Shown: positions 32,331 through 43,926, counted from the stretch's first letter. The stretch is 64,000 bases of DNA from Nyssa sinensis (GCA_008638375.1 VIRR01000480.1:434001-498000); one strand, 5' to 3'. Notes: generated from the letters alone by a model not told the origin. Made by a program: numbers and translations.

Positions 32331-33299
32331 ATGTGGTTAGAGTGAAAATTTTCATTTAAAAATTCTGTTTTATAGACCATTTTTGAAAGCCTGACTAATT
32401 GTTATGGTGATGACATTAATATACTTAGCAACTTTCTTCTCCCTATCCCTATGGAGAGTTTAACTCTTCTCTTCACTATAAGAATGGATATTAAGTAATA
32501 TCACATTAATTGGAAAGACACCAACCAGGAAAAAAAGGGGCATGAAGAAATACGGATTAATTAGGCTCAATTTCTTTGTAGAATATAAGAGCAGATTAAA
32601 TAAATATTCTCATTTAAGTCAATTATCTTATATTTGAGATGAAAATTTAGTTCCGGACAATTTAATTGTACACATTACTAGTGACTTCAAAAGCAGATTA
32701 TATAATAGAAGGGGTTGTGGTATTATATATTATATAATACTGGTATGATGGTACTAATAGTTTCCTCCATTATTATATGAATTAATTAGTATAAGATTTC
32801 TCGAAATTATCAGATTAATATTTAAATTTATTTTTATACAAAATGAAAAAAAAATTATTTATTTTAAATTTATTTTTATCTAAAATAAAAAAATATTAAA
32901 AAAATTAATCAAAATAATAAAATTATAATAACCGTCACACAATGCGATCATTACATGGAATAACTTTTTTGAATGAAGGCATAAAAATTACAAAAGCTAA
33001 AAATTAGAATAACAGTAGTATAGAAAAACAATTGTGTCCCACATAAGATGGGAACAAGGCTTTTAAATAGTATATATACACCTACCTTGGAGTGGGGTTT
33101 GGGCCCCAAAGGGTACCCCATTTTTGTGGAAGGGGGATGACCTAGCACATGTTTGGTTCACCACACATGTGAGCGCCGCCATCGCCAGCCCCGCACTGAA
33201 CTGGGCTTGGGTTTGCTGTATATATATCTTTTTAGAGAAAATTTATTTAAAATTTTCCAAACCCGAAACGCTGTCGTTTTGCGACGTGCATATGGTTAC
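32331..33299. other. AT-rich stretch; right part may be LTR or promoter-like
   Basis: 32331-32990 is AT-rich without any recognised feature. 33010-33170 (GTGTCCCACATAAGATGGG, then a TTTAAATAGTATATATACACC segment and CTTGGAGTGGGG) looks like the promoter part of a copia-type LTR, but no partner is found. Two palindromic AAACGCTGTCGTTT words lie at about 33265 and 33314. Confidence 0.35.
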
Positions 33300-33810
33300 T
33301 GTTGAGAGTCCAAAACGCTGTCGTTTTGGAATCGTTATTTGATTGAATGGGCGTCTTCCACAGACGCTACTATGTCTGTTCGTCATGAACAAACACAACC
33401 CAAGCTTCATGCATGTACCAAACAGTCATGAGCAAGTCTATAAATAGGACACGATCACAAGAATTTTGCATTCATTCATTCAATTCATGCACAAGTTCTG
33501 GTTCGATAGATAACCATTGGTTGTGCTTGCCTTTGTGTTGGGAGATCATTTTATCTTGGGAGACAAGTTGCCAAGAAATCTTTAGCACCACTGATAGGGC
33601 AATAAATTGTCTTAAGGAAATTGTGTCTAACACAAGACTTGATCTAGTTTTTTCGTATTCTGCAACTCTGTGTTCTGCAAGTTCTTTTTCTGCAACAGGT
33701 TCTGCTTTTAATTACGTTTATTTCTGTTCTATTGGTTTAAATTGAGTTTCAGTTTCTGTTCTTCAATTTAAATTCTGTTCTGACAGTACTACTGATATAT
33801 ATTACTAACA
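33300..33810 (+). repeat. 5' LTR of the plus-strand copia element (left border uncertain)
   Basis: The right border ATTACTAACA at 33810 is identical to the 3' LTR end at 39280, and the last about 145 bp match closely. Upstream of about 33660 the two LTRs do not match, so the left border (a TGTTGAGAG at 33300) is only a guess. A TATA box sits at 33439-33446. Confidence 0.55.
33439..33446 (+). promoter_or_regulatory. TATA box of the copia LTR
   Basis: TATAAATA followed by GGACACGATCACAAG. It would set the start of the genomic transcript about 30 bases downstream, around 33470. Confidence 0.6.
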
Positions 33811-33934
33811 ATCTTAAGGCAATTTACTTTATATATATATATATATCAGTTTTATTTTCTCAGTTCTGCCTACCTGTTCTGAAGTTCAGAACTGGAAGAC
33901 CAGAAACTAGAAGACTAGAAACTACAGATCTAGA

Positions 33935-34145
33935 AGACCAGAAACTACAGATCTGAAGTTCAGAACTGATCTGAACTAGAAGACCAGAAACTACAGATTT
34001 GAAATTCAGAACTGATCTGAACTGAAAGACTAGAAACTACAAATCTGAAGTTCAGAACTGATCTGAATTGGAAGACCAGAAACTAAAGATTTGAAGTTTA
34101 GAACTGATCTAAACTGGAAGACCAGAAACTACAGATCTGAAGATC
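33935..34145 (+). repeat. 46-bp minisatellite in the copia leader
   Basis: The word TTCAGAACTGATCTGAACT recurs about every 46 bases (near 33960, 34006, 34053 and 34099), alternating with GAAGACCAGAAACTACAGAT. It lies between the 5' LTR and gag in the untranslated leader. Looser copies continue to about 34290. Confidence 0.75.
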
Positions 34146-34390
34146 AAAACTAGAAGACCTGAAATACAGACCTTAAACTTCAGTTCTGAAATTCAGAACT
34201 TGAAATACAAAAATTCACAGACCTTCAAATTCAGTTCTGCAATCTAGAACTTGAAATTTAGAAAATACAGAACTTAAAATTCAGTTCTGTTTTAACAGTT
34301 CTAGTATACTGGTTTGGTTTATGCAGAAATATATTTAAAGAGTTTGCCTACATTTACAGAATTTGATTCTAAAATTTATTTTTACTAAAT

Positions 34391-35137
34391 TTGAATATCT
34401 TGAATGCAACAGTAATGGCTACTAATTCTACTTCTCCTCCTATCCCGACCGTTACAATGGTGCCTCCTCCTACGCCTGTTACGGCACCTATGACTATGAG
34501 TTATGGAGAGAGGCCAGAGAAGTTTAATGGGACAGATTTCAAGAGGTGGCAACAAAAGATGCTGTTTTACTTGACTACTTTGAACTTGGCCCGTTTCCTT
34601 CGAGAAGATGCTCCCGCATTGAAGGAAAATGAAACTGATAGGCAAGTGGTTGCCGCTGTGGAAGCATGGAAGCATGCTGACTTCTTGTGCCGCAACGACA
34701 TCCTAAATGGCTTGGACAACACATTGTATAATGTGTATTGTGCCTTCAATACTGCAAGAGAACTGTGGGAATCCTTGGACAAAAAGTACAAGACTGAGAA
34801 TGCAGGGCTCAAGAAATTTGTAGTGGAAAAATTCCTAGACTACAAGATGCTTGATTCCATGATTGTTATCAGCCAAGTTCAAGATCTACAAGTGATTTTG
34901 CATGATATACATGCAGAAAGGATGTCTCTTAGTGAATCCTTCCAAGTGGTTGCAATTATTAAAAAATTGCCACCCCTATGGAAAGAATTCAAGAATTACC
35001 TAAAGCATAAGCGAAAGGAAATGAGACTTGAAGACTCGATAGTGAGGCTGAGAATTGAGGAAGACAACTGTGCATCTGAAAAGAAGGCAGGTAAGGCCAT
35101 CATGGAATCTAAGGCCAATGTTGTGGAACAAGGGTAG
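34391..35137 (+). pseudogene. Ty1/copia gag
   Basis: Open for 248 codons. The start is more likely at the second methionine (34415, [13 protein letters not shown]) than at 34391. The copia gag core [20 protein letters not shown] is at about residues 40-60 and [18 protein letters not shown] near 135. The TAG at 35135 replaces what should be a glutamine codon. A one-base loss near 35190 then shifts the frame to the zinc knuckle C-Y-V-C-N-K-Q-G-H-R-A-K-D-C at about 35217-35258. Encodes the particle protein of a Tork-like copia element (lineage by motif impression). Confidence 0.85.
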
Positions 35138-35214
35138 AGCTCTCGCAATAACAAGAAGAGGAAGCACAATGGGAATGGTCCGAACAAGGTCCTACTAAAA
35201 AGTTCCAAGGCAAA

Positions 35215-35964
35215 TGCTATGTGTGCAACAAGCAAGGGCACCGTGCTAAAGATTGCCACAGTTGCAAGGACCAAGACAATCCAACCAAGAAACGCCCTCA
35301 AGCCAATGTGACTGAAATGGACAGCCTTTCAGATAATGTCTCAAACATGAACCTCTCAGTCGTAGTCTCCGAGGTGAACTTATTGGCAGCAATACCAAGG
35401 AATGGTGGGTGGACACAGGGGCTACTCATCATGTTTACTCATATAAGAAAATGTTCTCATCATATCATTGTATAGATAATGGAGAACAACTCTTTATGGG
35501 TAACTCCTCTTTCTTCCAAGGTTGAAGGCCAAGGGAAGGTGGTATTGAAAATGACATCGGGCAAGGAACTTACTCCCAATGATGTGCTACATGTGCTAGA
35601 GATTAGAAAGAATCTAGTGTCTGGATCATTGTTGAGTAAGAAGGGCTTCAAGTTGGTGTTTGTCTCAGACAAGTTCATCCTCACCAAAAATGGGATGTAT
35701 GTAGGGAAGGGGTACATGAGCAATGGGCTCTTCAAAATGAATGTAATGACCATTGTACCTCCTACTAAAAATATTAATAATAAGAACACATCTTCTGCTT
35801 ATATGCTTGAGTCTTCAAATGTGTGGCATAGTAGACTAGGACATGTTAATTATGATACATTGCGTAGATCAATTAATATGGAATGTTTACCTAAATTTGA
35901 AATAGATCCAAATCATAAATGTGAGATTTGTGTGGAATCTAAACTTACAAGAACTTCTTTTTAA
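35215..35964 (+). pseudogene. Ty1/copia zinc knuckle, protease and pre-integrase
   Basis: The zinc knuckle is in frame 1. The protease active site WVDTGATHHVYS is in frame 3 (Asp-Thr-Gly at 35412-35420). The frame then returns to 1 near 35500 (KVEGQGKVVLKMTSGKEL), so two frameshifts flank the catalytic aspartate. The rest is open: LHVLEIRKNLVSGSLLSKKG, then the pre-integrase zinc site WHSRLGHVNYDTL with C-E-I-C, ending at a TAA (35962) in TSF-stop-SIERSSEP. Confidence 0.85.
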
Positions 35965-36489
35965 TCAATTGAAAGAAGTAGTGAACCTCTAGAATTAATA
36001 CATTTAGATATTTGTGATCTAAAATTTATTCAAACTAGAGGTGGTAAGAAATATTTTCTTACATTTATTGATGATTGCACAAGATACTGTTATGTTTACT
36101 TATTGAAAATTAAAGATGAGGGATTGGAAATGTTTATTCATTTCAAAAATGAGGTTGAGAATCAACTTGATAAGAAGATCAAGATATTGAAAAGTGATAG
36201 AGGTGGAGAATATGAAGCACCTTTTAGTGAATTTTGTTCTCAACATGGTATTATATACCAAACAACTGCATCTAATTCACCTCAACAAAATGGGGTTGCT
36301 GAACATAAGAACAGAACTTTAAAAGAAATGATGAATGCATTACTATTAAGTTCTGGACTACCTCAGAATTTGTGAGGGGAAGCAATCCTTTTCGTAAATT
36401 ATATTCTCAATTGAATACCTCAGAAGAAAACCAATAAATCCCCTTACAAGTTATGGAAAGGTCGAAGACCTTCTTACAAATACTTAAAA
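35965..36489 (+). pseudogene. Ty1/copia integrase core
   Basis: Stays in frame 1. The catalytic triad is recognisable: first Asp in LIHLDICD, second in LKSDRGGEYE, Glu in NGVAEHKNRTL. It is interrupted by TGA at 36373-36375 (LPQNL-stop-GEA, where tryptophan is expected) and TGA at 36412-36414. The integrase tail NKSPYKLWKGRRPSYKYLKV follows. Confidence 0.85.
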
Positions 36490-37281
36490 GTGTGGGGGTG
36501 TTTGGCTAAAGTGGCGGTACCTATACCTAAAAAGGTTAAAATAGGACCAAAAACAGTTGATTGTATTTTCATTGGGTATGCTCATAATAGTAGTGCTTAT
36601 TGCTTTCTGATTCATAAATCAGAAATTCCCGATATGCATGTCAATACTATTATAGAGTCAAGGAATGCATCTTTCTTTGAAAATGTATTTCCTTACAAAT
36701 CCACACAAGAGTCGAACTCAAGCAAAAGAACTCATGATGATGAACCTAGACACAGCAAAAGAGCAAGATCATCAAAATCTTTTGGTCCAAATTTTCTAAC
36801 ATATTTGTTAGAAGATGAGCCTCAAAGCTTTAAAGAAGCAATATCGAGCCCTGAAGCTCCATATTGGAAAGAGGCTATTAACGATGAAGTAGAATCCATT
36901 TTGTAAAATCATACGTGGGAACTAGTGGATCTTCCACCAGGTTCAAAACCTCTTGGATCTATTGATAAATATAAGGCTAGACTGGTTATCAAAGGTTACA
37001 AACAAAAAGAAGGCTTAGACTATTTTGATACATATTCACCAGTTACGAGAATATCATCCATTCGAATGTTAATAGTTATTGCAGCTATACACAATCTTGA
37101 GATACATCAAATGGATGTAAAGATAGCTTTCTTAAATGGTGATTTGGATGAAGAAATATACATGGAACAACCCAAAGGGTTTATTATTCCAGGTTAAGAA
37201 AAGAAAGTTTGTCGGCTTGTTAAATCACTTTATGGATTAAAGCAAGCACCAAAGCAGTGACATGAGAAATTTGATAGTGTA
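36490..37281 (+). pseudogene. Ty1/copia integrase tail and N-terminal reverse transcriptase
   Basis: Frame 1 continues: VWGCLAKVAVPIPKKVK, GYAHNSSAYCF, then the variable linker (SSKRTHDDEPRHSKRARSSK, basic) and the RT start (APYWKEAINDEVESIL). A stop at 36904-36906 precedes NHTWELVDLPPGSKPLG. RT motifs DTYSPVTRISSIRML and MDVKIAFLNGDLDEEIYMEQ follow. Stops at 37195-37197 (before EKKVCRLVKSLYGLKQAPKQ) and 37258-37260 break the frame again. Confidence 0.85.
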
Positions 37282-38274
37282 ATGATGTCAAATGGGTTCA
37301 AAATCAACAAGTGTGACAAATGTATATTTGTCAAGAACACCGAACATGGGTTTGTCATTATTTGTCTCTATGTTGATGATATGCTCAGTATGGGTAGTAA
37401 TAATGAAGTCATTAAAACTACCAAGAAAATGTTAAATAATAAGTTTGACATGAAGGACGTAGGTGTCGCCGATGTAATACTTGGGATAAAAATCTCTAGA
37501 ACATCGGATGGACTAATATTATCTCAATCGCATTGCATTGAGAAAATTCTCAAGAAATTTAAACAAGATGATAGCAGTCCAGCGAGAACACTTGTAGATG
37601 TAAATCTACATTTATCTAAGAATAATGGCAAGAGCATATCACAACTAGAATATGGACAAATAATTGGTAGCCTAATGTATGTCATGAATTGTACTCGTCC
37701 AGACATAACTTACGCTGTCAGCAAATTGAGTAGATACACAAGTAATCCAAGTCCGGACAATTGGAAGGCAATAGTTAGGGTTTTGAGGTATTTGAAATAT
37801 ACCCAAAACTATGGATTGCACTACTTAAAATATTTAGCAGTACTTGAAGGATTCTGTGACGCAAATTGGATATCCGACACCAAAGACTCGAAGTCCACAA
37901 GTGGCTATCTGTTTACACTTGGTGGTGGAGCGGTGTCTTGGAAATCTTCTAAGCAAACGTGCATTGCCAGATTCACGATGGAATCTGAGTTTATTGCACT
38001 TGATAAAGCTGGTGAAGAAGCTGAGTGGCTTCGTCACTTCCTAGAAGATATTCCAATGTGGCCAAAACCTGTGCCCGCTATCTGTATTCATTGCAATAGT
38101 CAATCAGCAATTGGTAGGGCACAGAGTCATATGCATAACGGTAAGTCTCGACATATTCGTCGAAGACATAATATCGTAAAACAACTTCTCTCTAATGGTA
38201 TTATGACCATTGAATACATAAGGTCAAAAGATAATATTGCAGATCTGTTAACTAAAGGTTTGACCAGAGAGTAA
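37282..38274 (+). pseudogene. Ty1/copia reverse transcriptase C-terminus and RNase H
   Basis: An uninterrupted run of 330 codons. The RT catalytic motif Y30-V-D-D (numbered from 37282) is intact. RT thumb motifs ([31 protein letters not shown]) follow, then the RNase H domain with [19 protein letters not shown] and the acidic residue in MESEFIAL. It ends [15 protein letters not shown], the usual copia C-terminus. It is a relic because the upstream frame is broken. Confidence 0.88.
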
Positions 38275-38905
38275 GTAAGTAAATCATCGAGGGGAACGGG
38301 TTTAAAGCCTATACACTAAAGAATCGCCATAATGGCAACCCAACCTAGCTGACTAGAGATCCCAAGATCTAGGTTCAAAGGGACAACCGAATTGTGTGTG
38401 ACTCATTGAGATCACTATGGAGATCAAACTCCCACTCATTCCTATGATTAGAATAGTGATGTCTGCAGCGTTGCACAGGGTAAGCTAAGCTTTTAATGAT
38501 TCTTATAACTTGTTAAAGACAAGTGGGGTATAGAAAAATACTCTTCATAAGAAGTCACCTATGTGAGTGTGAACTGGGTCGGTTCTATGAGAATGATAAA
38601 GGCTAAATTCTGTAGGAGCACTCATGAAACCAGGAATTGTTCAGGGCCAAAATGAACACAATCGTGAGAACCAACTGTGTCAGGAAAGATTCTGTGTGAA
38701 TGTTGTTGTCTTGGTTTACATAAACGATTGAACAGTTCAAGATATCATGTTCACTGATCAATCAGTAACCCCGATAGCATTTCACAAGGGAAGGTTCAAG
38801 GCCACAAGCTACCTTCTTCTATACAAGAAGTTTCCAAATGAACTCTCTCTTAGTGTCTGCATGTCATTTGCATTACTTTCAGTCAATTTCATTCATGTGG
38901 GGGAT
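38275..38905 (+). other. 3' untranslated region and polypurine tract of the copia element
   Basis: Non-coding interval between the pol stop and the 3' LTR. The polypurine tract GTGGGGGA (38897-38904) lies one base before the LTR start TGTTGG at 38906. A stretch with GAGGGGAACGGG at 38290 could be an extra purine tract. Confidence 0.65.
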
Positions 38906-39280
38906 TGTTGGAAAAAATGGATTTTGAGCATTTAAATTAGCCATCTTTGAGCTAAAATTAAAGTGGGTCCCATAAATTAATTTTGGTGGGTCCATATGAG
39001 AATGTGTTCTCCTCCATGAAGAGATGAAGATTATATATTGAGTTGCCTAAAACCATTAAGGAGTGAATGAGAAATTGCCTCCAAACATCACCATTTGAAA
39101 ATGGTAACAAAAGCTTTAAGCTTGAGAAAAAACTTGTGTCCTATCTGCAAGTTCTTCTTCTGCAACAGGTTCTGCTTTTAATTACGTTTATTTTTGTTCT
39201 ATTGGTTTATATTGAGTTTTAGTTTCTATTCTTCAATTTAAATTCTGTTCTGACAGTAATACTGATATATATTACTAACA
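38906..39280 (+). repeat. 3' LTR of the plus-strand copia element
   Basis: TGTTGGAAAAAATGG to ATTACTAACA, 375 bp. Only the last about 145 bp match the 5' LTR; the U3 part (38906 to about 39135) has no counterpart upstream of 33660. No matching 5-bp duplication is found beside the proposed 5' border. Confidence 0.75.
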
Positions 39281-39492
39281 ACATTATCATCAGTACTCAT
39301 GTCTCCATCCGTTATCTATAACATTATCTATAAAAATTAAATATAATTCTAGACAAAAAAAAAAGACTTTTAGACAAACTTTTTGTCGTTTAACCAATAA
39401 TTCAGTAATTTATCATTAGTAATCATGTCTCCATCCATCGCCTTTCTTGACCCATAGAATAGGTGATGTGTTTTCCATTCATTGGGTACTGT

Positions 39493-39497
39493 AAATT
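39493..39497. repeat. Target-site duplication (left) of solo LTR
   Basis: AAATT, repeated at 42969-42973. Confidence 0.85.
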
Positions 39498-42400
39498 TGT
39501 CACGACCCGAGACCCACCCTATGCGGATCTCGTGTCGTGTACCCGATCCGACGCTGCTTGTCGAACCAAGGGTCTCAACTTGTCACATAATCAGTGCTAC
39601 TAACATGCAACAATTTAAAATGCGGAAATAAATAATTAAAAGCTGCATGTGATACATATAATGTTTACAAAAATGCGGAATACAAAATTACTTAATACAA
39701 CTGTTCATCCCCAAGACGTGGATAACATGGGAGAGTTATAAGACTGTCTGTACTATGTATTACACTGCAACTTCAAAAATATATGTCCACCTCCTAGTTG
39801 TCAGACTCTACGGTCTGTTCTCGAGATTTGTGCCTGCAAAATGTTGTGTAGTATCTGATGAGCTATGAAAACTCAGTAAGTAGTCCTTTACTCTGCCATG
39901 TGTACAAGGGTATAAGGAACGCTAGCCAGTCAATAAATATATAACTCAATATCAGATGATGGAAGTCAAGTGATAAGAAAATGAAACTGCTATGCCAACA
40001 ATGTCATACTGCTACAATCATGAGCTATATCAAGTATGAAATGTAAGCACTGTACTGAAAGCTGTAAAATCTCATGATCATTTAATAACAATATAACATG
40101 ATCAAGCTATGAATATCAACAACAAAGGATAGTGATATCAACTAAAACTGAGATGCTCTCGTGGGGCCCGGAAATCCCCCTAAGCTCGTATTCAGTTCCA
40201 CTCGGGCTCTCTGAATAATACTGCTCTGTGCACAATGTAACTCCACGTCCCATGCCTCGCATAGCGACGGGTAAATGTTCCACTTGGAACCTAGACCCGA
40301 AGGTCATAAATAGCATCAGAATGGAGATGTGACTGAGCACAAATCCCGCACTAATAATACATCAAGATCATGCTATCTTCCACGAAGAGTATAGTGGAAT
40401 CATAACTGGTTCTAGGCAATCTGTCGTAACAGTAGTTTTCGAGGCTACGGTTACTAGACTGCTTTGAATAAAACTGTCTGGCCCTCACGGCCCTAGGTAC
40501 AAGTGTACATAAGAGAATCTGTGCACAAGTATACAATCATGATCGAGATATATAAAAGTCAATAACTGTCTACCACACGATAGGGCAATATCAATGTGGC
40601 TAAATAATACTGGTGTGGATGTATAGAGTACAATAGGAAATATATATACAAGAACTATGACATGGCTGTGAATTGTAACACATGCAGAGATCAGATTTTA
40701 CTTACTTCTTACTGTCTATGAACTAGCAGGATTTAGACTGCTTTCTCTTTGCCTTCTCGTGTTCCTAAAATTCATGAAACACGTTTCAGTCTATCGCTAC
40801 TTGAATTATGCTATTCAACAAATTTTATGCCTTTATATCTTAAATTCTTCTTTTATGAAAATAAACCCTACCCTTGAATCCGGAACGTCGAATAAAGTCA
40901 ATTTAGGCTTTCGCGGAATTCAATTCGGACTTTTGTACTAAAAAGGGCAAAATGGTCATTTTATACTTTTACGGGTCTTTTGAGACCTCGTCTTGCTGAA
41001 CGAACCTCACCATTGGTTTTAGAATGTCCGAGATAGTTAAAATACACTATATGTATGTTTAATTTGGGCATCGTTACTATAAAAAGGTAAAATGGTCATT
41101 TACTACGTGTATTTTACTTTTCGGGGTTCCGTCTCTTGAAACGGACCTTACCATTGGACTCAGAATATCCAAGATAATAAATTTTGACTATTCATTTGCC
41201 TCGTTTGGACTTCGTTTGACTTGTATTTGAATTAGGGGTATTATTGTAAAAATTTATATTTTATAAATTTTTCTGTTTAGGCTTTAGTGAAATTTCCTAA
41301 ACTTTTTGGGGCCAAAACAGAATTTCCCTAAGTCTCGATCTGAACCAGTGGGTTCAGGGTCAGGAACCCTAAACCGGTCTGGTTCTCCACTGAACCAAAC
41401 GGTTCAGTTAAATTCAAAAATCGGAATTCAATAGCCACCCTCCTATCCTGTCCCTGGTCTGGATAACCCAAAACCCCATTTCCAATTTCTTATCCCTACA
41501 ACCAAACAACCAACTCTATTTAAATTCAAATCTAAACGACGCAGTATTACTGCCCGTTTTATATCCGGTCGGGTCCTGACCCGGATCCAACCCGAGACCC
41601 GAAACCCGAACTCGAACCCGAACCCGAACCAACAGTATCATCTTCCTCGTTTTTCCGGTGTAGCTCCGGTAGGTTTCCGTCGCCATCTCCGGCGACGGCG
41701 ACCGGATTCCGATCATTTTTGAGGGTTTTTTAAATGCTATCCTCTACAGTTTTTCATGGGGATTCCGTATCTAGGATTAGTTTTCAATTTGAATCCCTAA
41801 TTCCTCACGAAATAGAGAAAACCAGTGGCTCCGGCCAACTGTTCTTTCTCAATTTCGTGCTTGTTCTTCGACTGTTTTCCACTCTTTCCTTTTCTAATTA
41901 TCTTCTGCACTATATAGGACTATTTATAGATGGTTTAGGGTAGGTTTTATGCATAAAATATTAAGGATAATCATGGCTACCCGAAACCTGCAACTACCAT
42001 TTTCTCCATCAATTCTCAACCATTTTTGATGATTTTTCTTGCATTCGATTCCTTATTTCATGCTTTATAAAACCCTAGGCTTTAAACTAAACGAATTATG
42101 CTATAAACTGAAAACAGAATAACTACTTTACCTTTTAAATTTTTGATTTTTGTGGTGCAGGTTCCTCCTCTTCCCTCTTAGTTCACTTCTGCTTCTTCCC
42201 CAGTCTTCACAGCCCCCTTCTTGGTCTTTCTTTCTATCTCTCATCTCACATGCTACACATATATTATATAGAACCTAACCCACCCACTTCTCTCTCTACT
42301 TTCTCACTTTCTTTCTCTCTCTCTCTCTCTTCCTCAGTTTTTCCTCACCGACACACACACACTGCCCCATCGACACACTCAGTGATAACCTAGCTGTTTC

Positions 42401-42968
42401 TCTCTTTTTCTTTCCTTTATTTCTTTTCTTTTCTTTTAATACTCATATATACTTTATATATATATATATATAACACACACACACACACTGCCCTACCGAC
42501 ACACTCATTGACACATACACACACACTGCCCTACCAACAACTTCTTTCCTTTATTTCTTTTCTTTTCTTTTAAATATTCATATATACTTCATACTATGTT
42601 ATATGTATACATGTATAAATACATGTCTTATACTTGTGTATATATATATATATATATACATTTATATATATATATATATATATTAATTTACGGGCACATA
42701 TACATACACTAATATCTTATAAGCTATGCATGTGTATGTACGTGTGCATGCATGGAAATACGTGCATGCACGTATTTCGAGGCACAGTTCTGGGTTGCTC
42801 AATTATTGTCCAGCACTGGCTACTTACCTGACATTATTTTCATTCTAAAATCATGTAGTGCATTTGATGATATGACATAGGGCTTAAACAGTTCGGTTCG
42901 TAATTTATAGCATACTGCCCGACCCGGTCTACCTCGGTATACTTGTTGACCCGGGTCAGGGTATTACA
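39498..42968 (-). mobile_element. Solo LTR, 3471 bp, diverged Tekay-like family
   Basis: Starts TGTCACGACCCGAGACCC and ends CCCGGGTCAGGGTATTACA, with perfect AAATT duplications. The middle (about 40740-40930: CTTTGCCTTCTCGTGTTCC, then GAATTATGCTATTCA) is homologous to 17355-17560 of the solo LTR at 16329. An ACCCGA-rich tract lies at 41573-41632, CT-rich and CA/TA microsatellites at 42290-42680. No coding remnants and no second LTR. Confidence 0.9.
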
Positions 42969-43371
42969 AAATTCATATTTTTAAATAAATAAATCATAGG
43001 CAAAGTCATGGTGACGCGGTACTATCACATAAGCAACCACGTCAGCCCAGACATGATTCACGTTGGGCCAATTTAGATCTTTGTTGGATTATTTAAATGG
43101 TTTTATTTACAATTTGAACGATATTATAGTAACATTTTATAAATTTGTCATCTTAGAAAAATCTCGTCTAAATAATGTACTTAGTGATATTTTTAAACGC
43201 GATTAATAGTAGTTTCACAATTATTATTAGTGATGTTCAGACCAAAAACGCTGCTTTTAATATCATTTTGTTGATTTTGGAATGTAATTTTGATATTTTA
43301 TTATTTTGGAGAATGTAAAAAGTGCTTATGGTCTTTATATGTTAATGCGAAGGCTCGAAAGCTTCAACAAG
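42969..43371. other. Short non-coding segment with dispersed repeat
   Basis: The part 43255-43371 belongs to the same dispersed LTR-like repeat as 8467-8760 and 31815-32108. The rest shows no recognised feature. It provides the target site of the MITE that follows. Confidence 0.45.
43364..43371. repeat. Target-site duplication (left) of MITE
   Basis: TCAACAAG, repeated at 43919-43926. The uninterrupted relative near 32093 reads CTCAACAAGGCTAGTATT, which confirms the empty site. Confidence 0.92.
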
Positions 43372-43918
43372 TAGGGGTGTCAATTTTTAACACGGCACAA
43401 CGACACGACTCAAACACGATACGAAGTTAACGGGTTTGGATTTAGCATAAATGGGTTTGGGTCATAAACAGGTTGACACGTATAACATGATTAATAAATC
43501 GGTCGTGTTTGGGTTTTACTAGTGTCGACCCGTTTAACACGACTTAACATGTTTAATTATAAAATATATTATGAGTTAAGATAATTTGTCTCACACCAAA
43601 TATTTATTAAGATTTTGAGATTTTTTATTTATAAAAGAGGTTTCTACTTTGATTTGGCCTATATCCAAAGTTACTAAACTTGAAAATTATTTATACATAT
43701 TAAAAAATAGGTAAATTTTTTATTTAAAAATAAAAAAATTAAAATAAACGGGTTAAGTGTGTCGACATGTGTAACCTGTTTAATAAATAAGTTGAGTTTG
43801 TGTTTTAAAACTTGACACGATTAGTTAATAGTGTCGGGTTAGGGTTGACACATATTTTCGAATATGTATGCCTTGACACGACCCGAACAAGACACGATAA
43901 CACGAATTGACACCCCTA
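43372..43918. mobile_element. hAT-type MITE, 547 bp
   Basis: Terminal inverted repeats TAGGGGTGTCAATT / AATTGACACCCCTA (14 bp, perfect) and an 8-bp target duplication are the signature of hAT-superfamily non-autonomous elements. The interior is AT-rich, with CACGAC/GGGTCGTG-type words near both ends that partly pair, and it has no transposase. The element would depend on a hAT transposase encoded elsewhere. Confidence 0.92.
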
Positions 43919-43926
43919 TCAACAAG
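43919..43926. repeat. Target-site duplication (right) of MITE
   Basis: TCAACAAG, matching 43364-43371. Confidence 0.92.

Noticed and set aside
35221..35475. Stand-alone small zinc-finger gene
   Set aside because: It is the zinc knuckle and start of protease of the copia element, separated from gag by a one-base frameshift.
41573..41632. Telomere-like or interstitial telomeric repeat
   Set aside because: The unit is ACCCGA/AACCCG with irregular spacing, not the plant TTTAGGG repeat; it recurs as the ACCCG tract of other LTRs.
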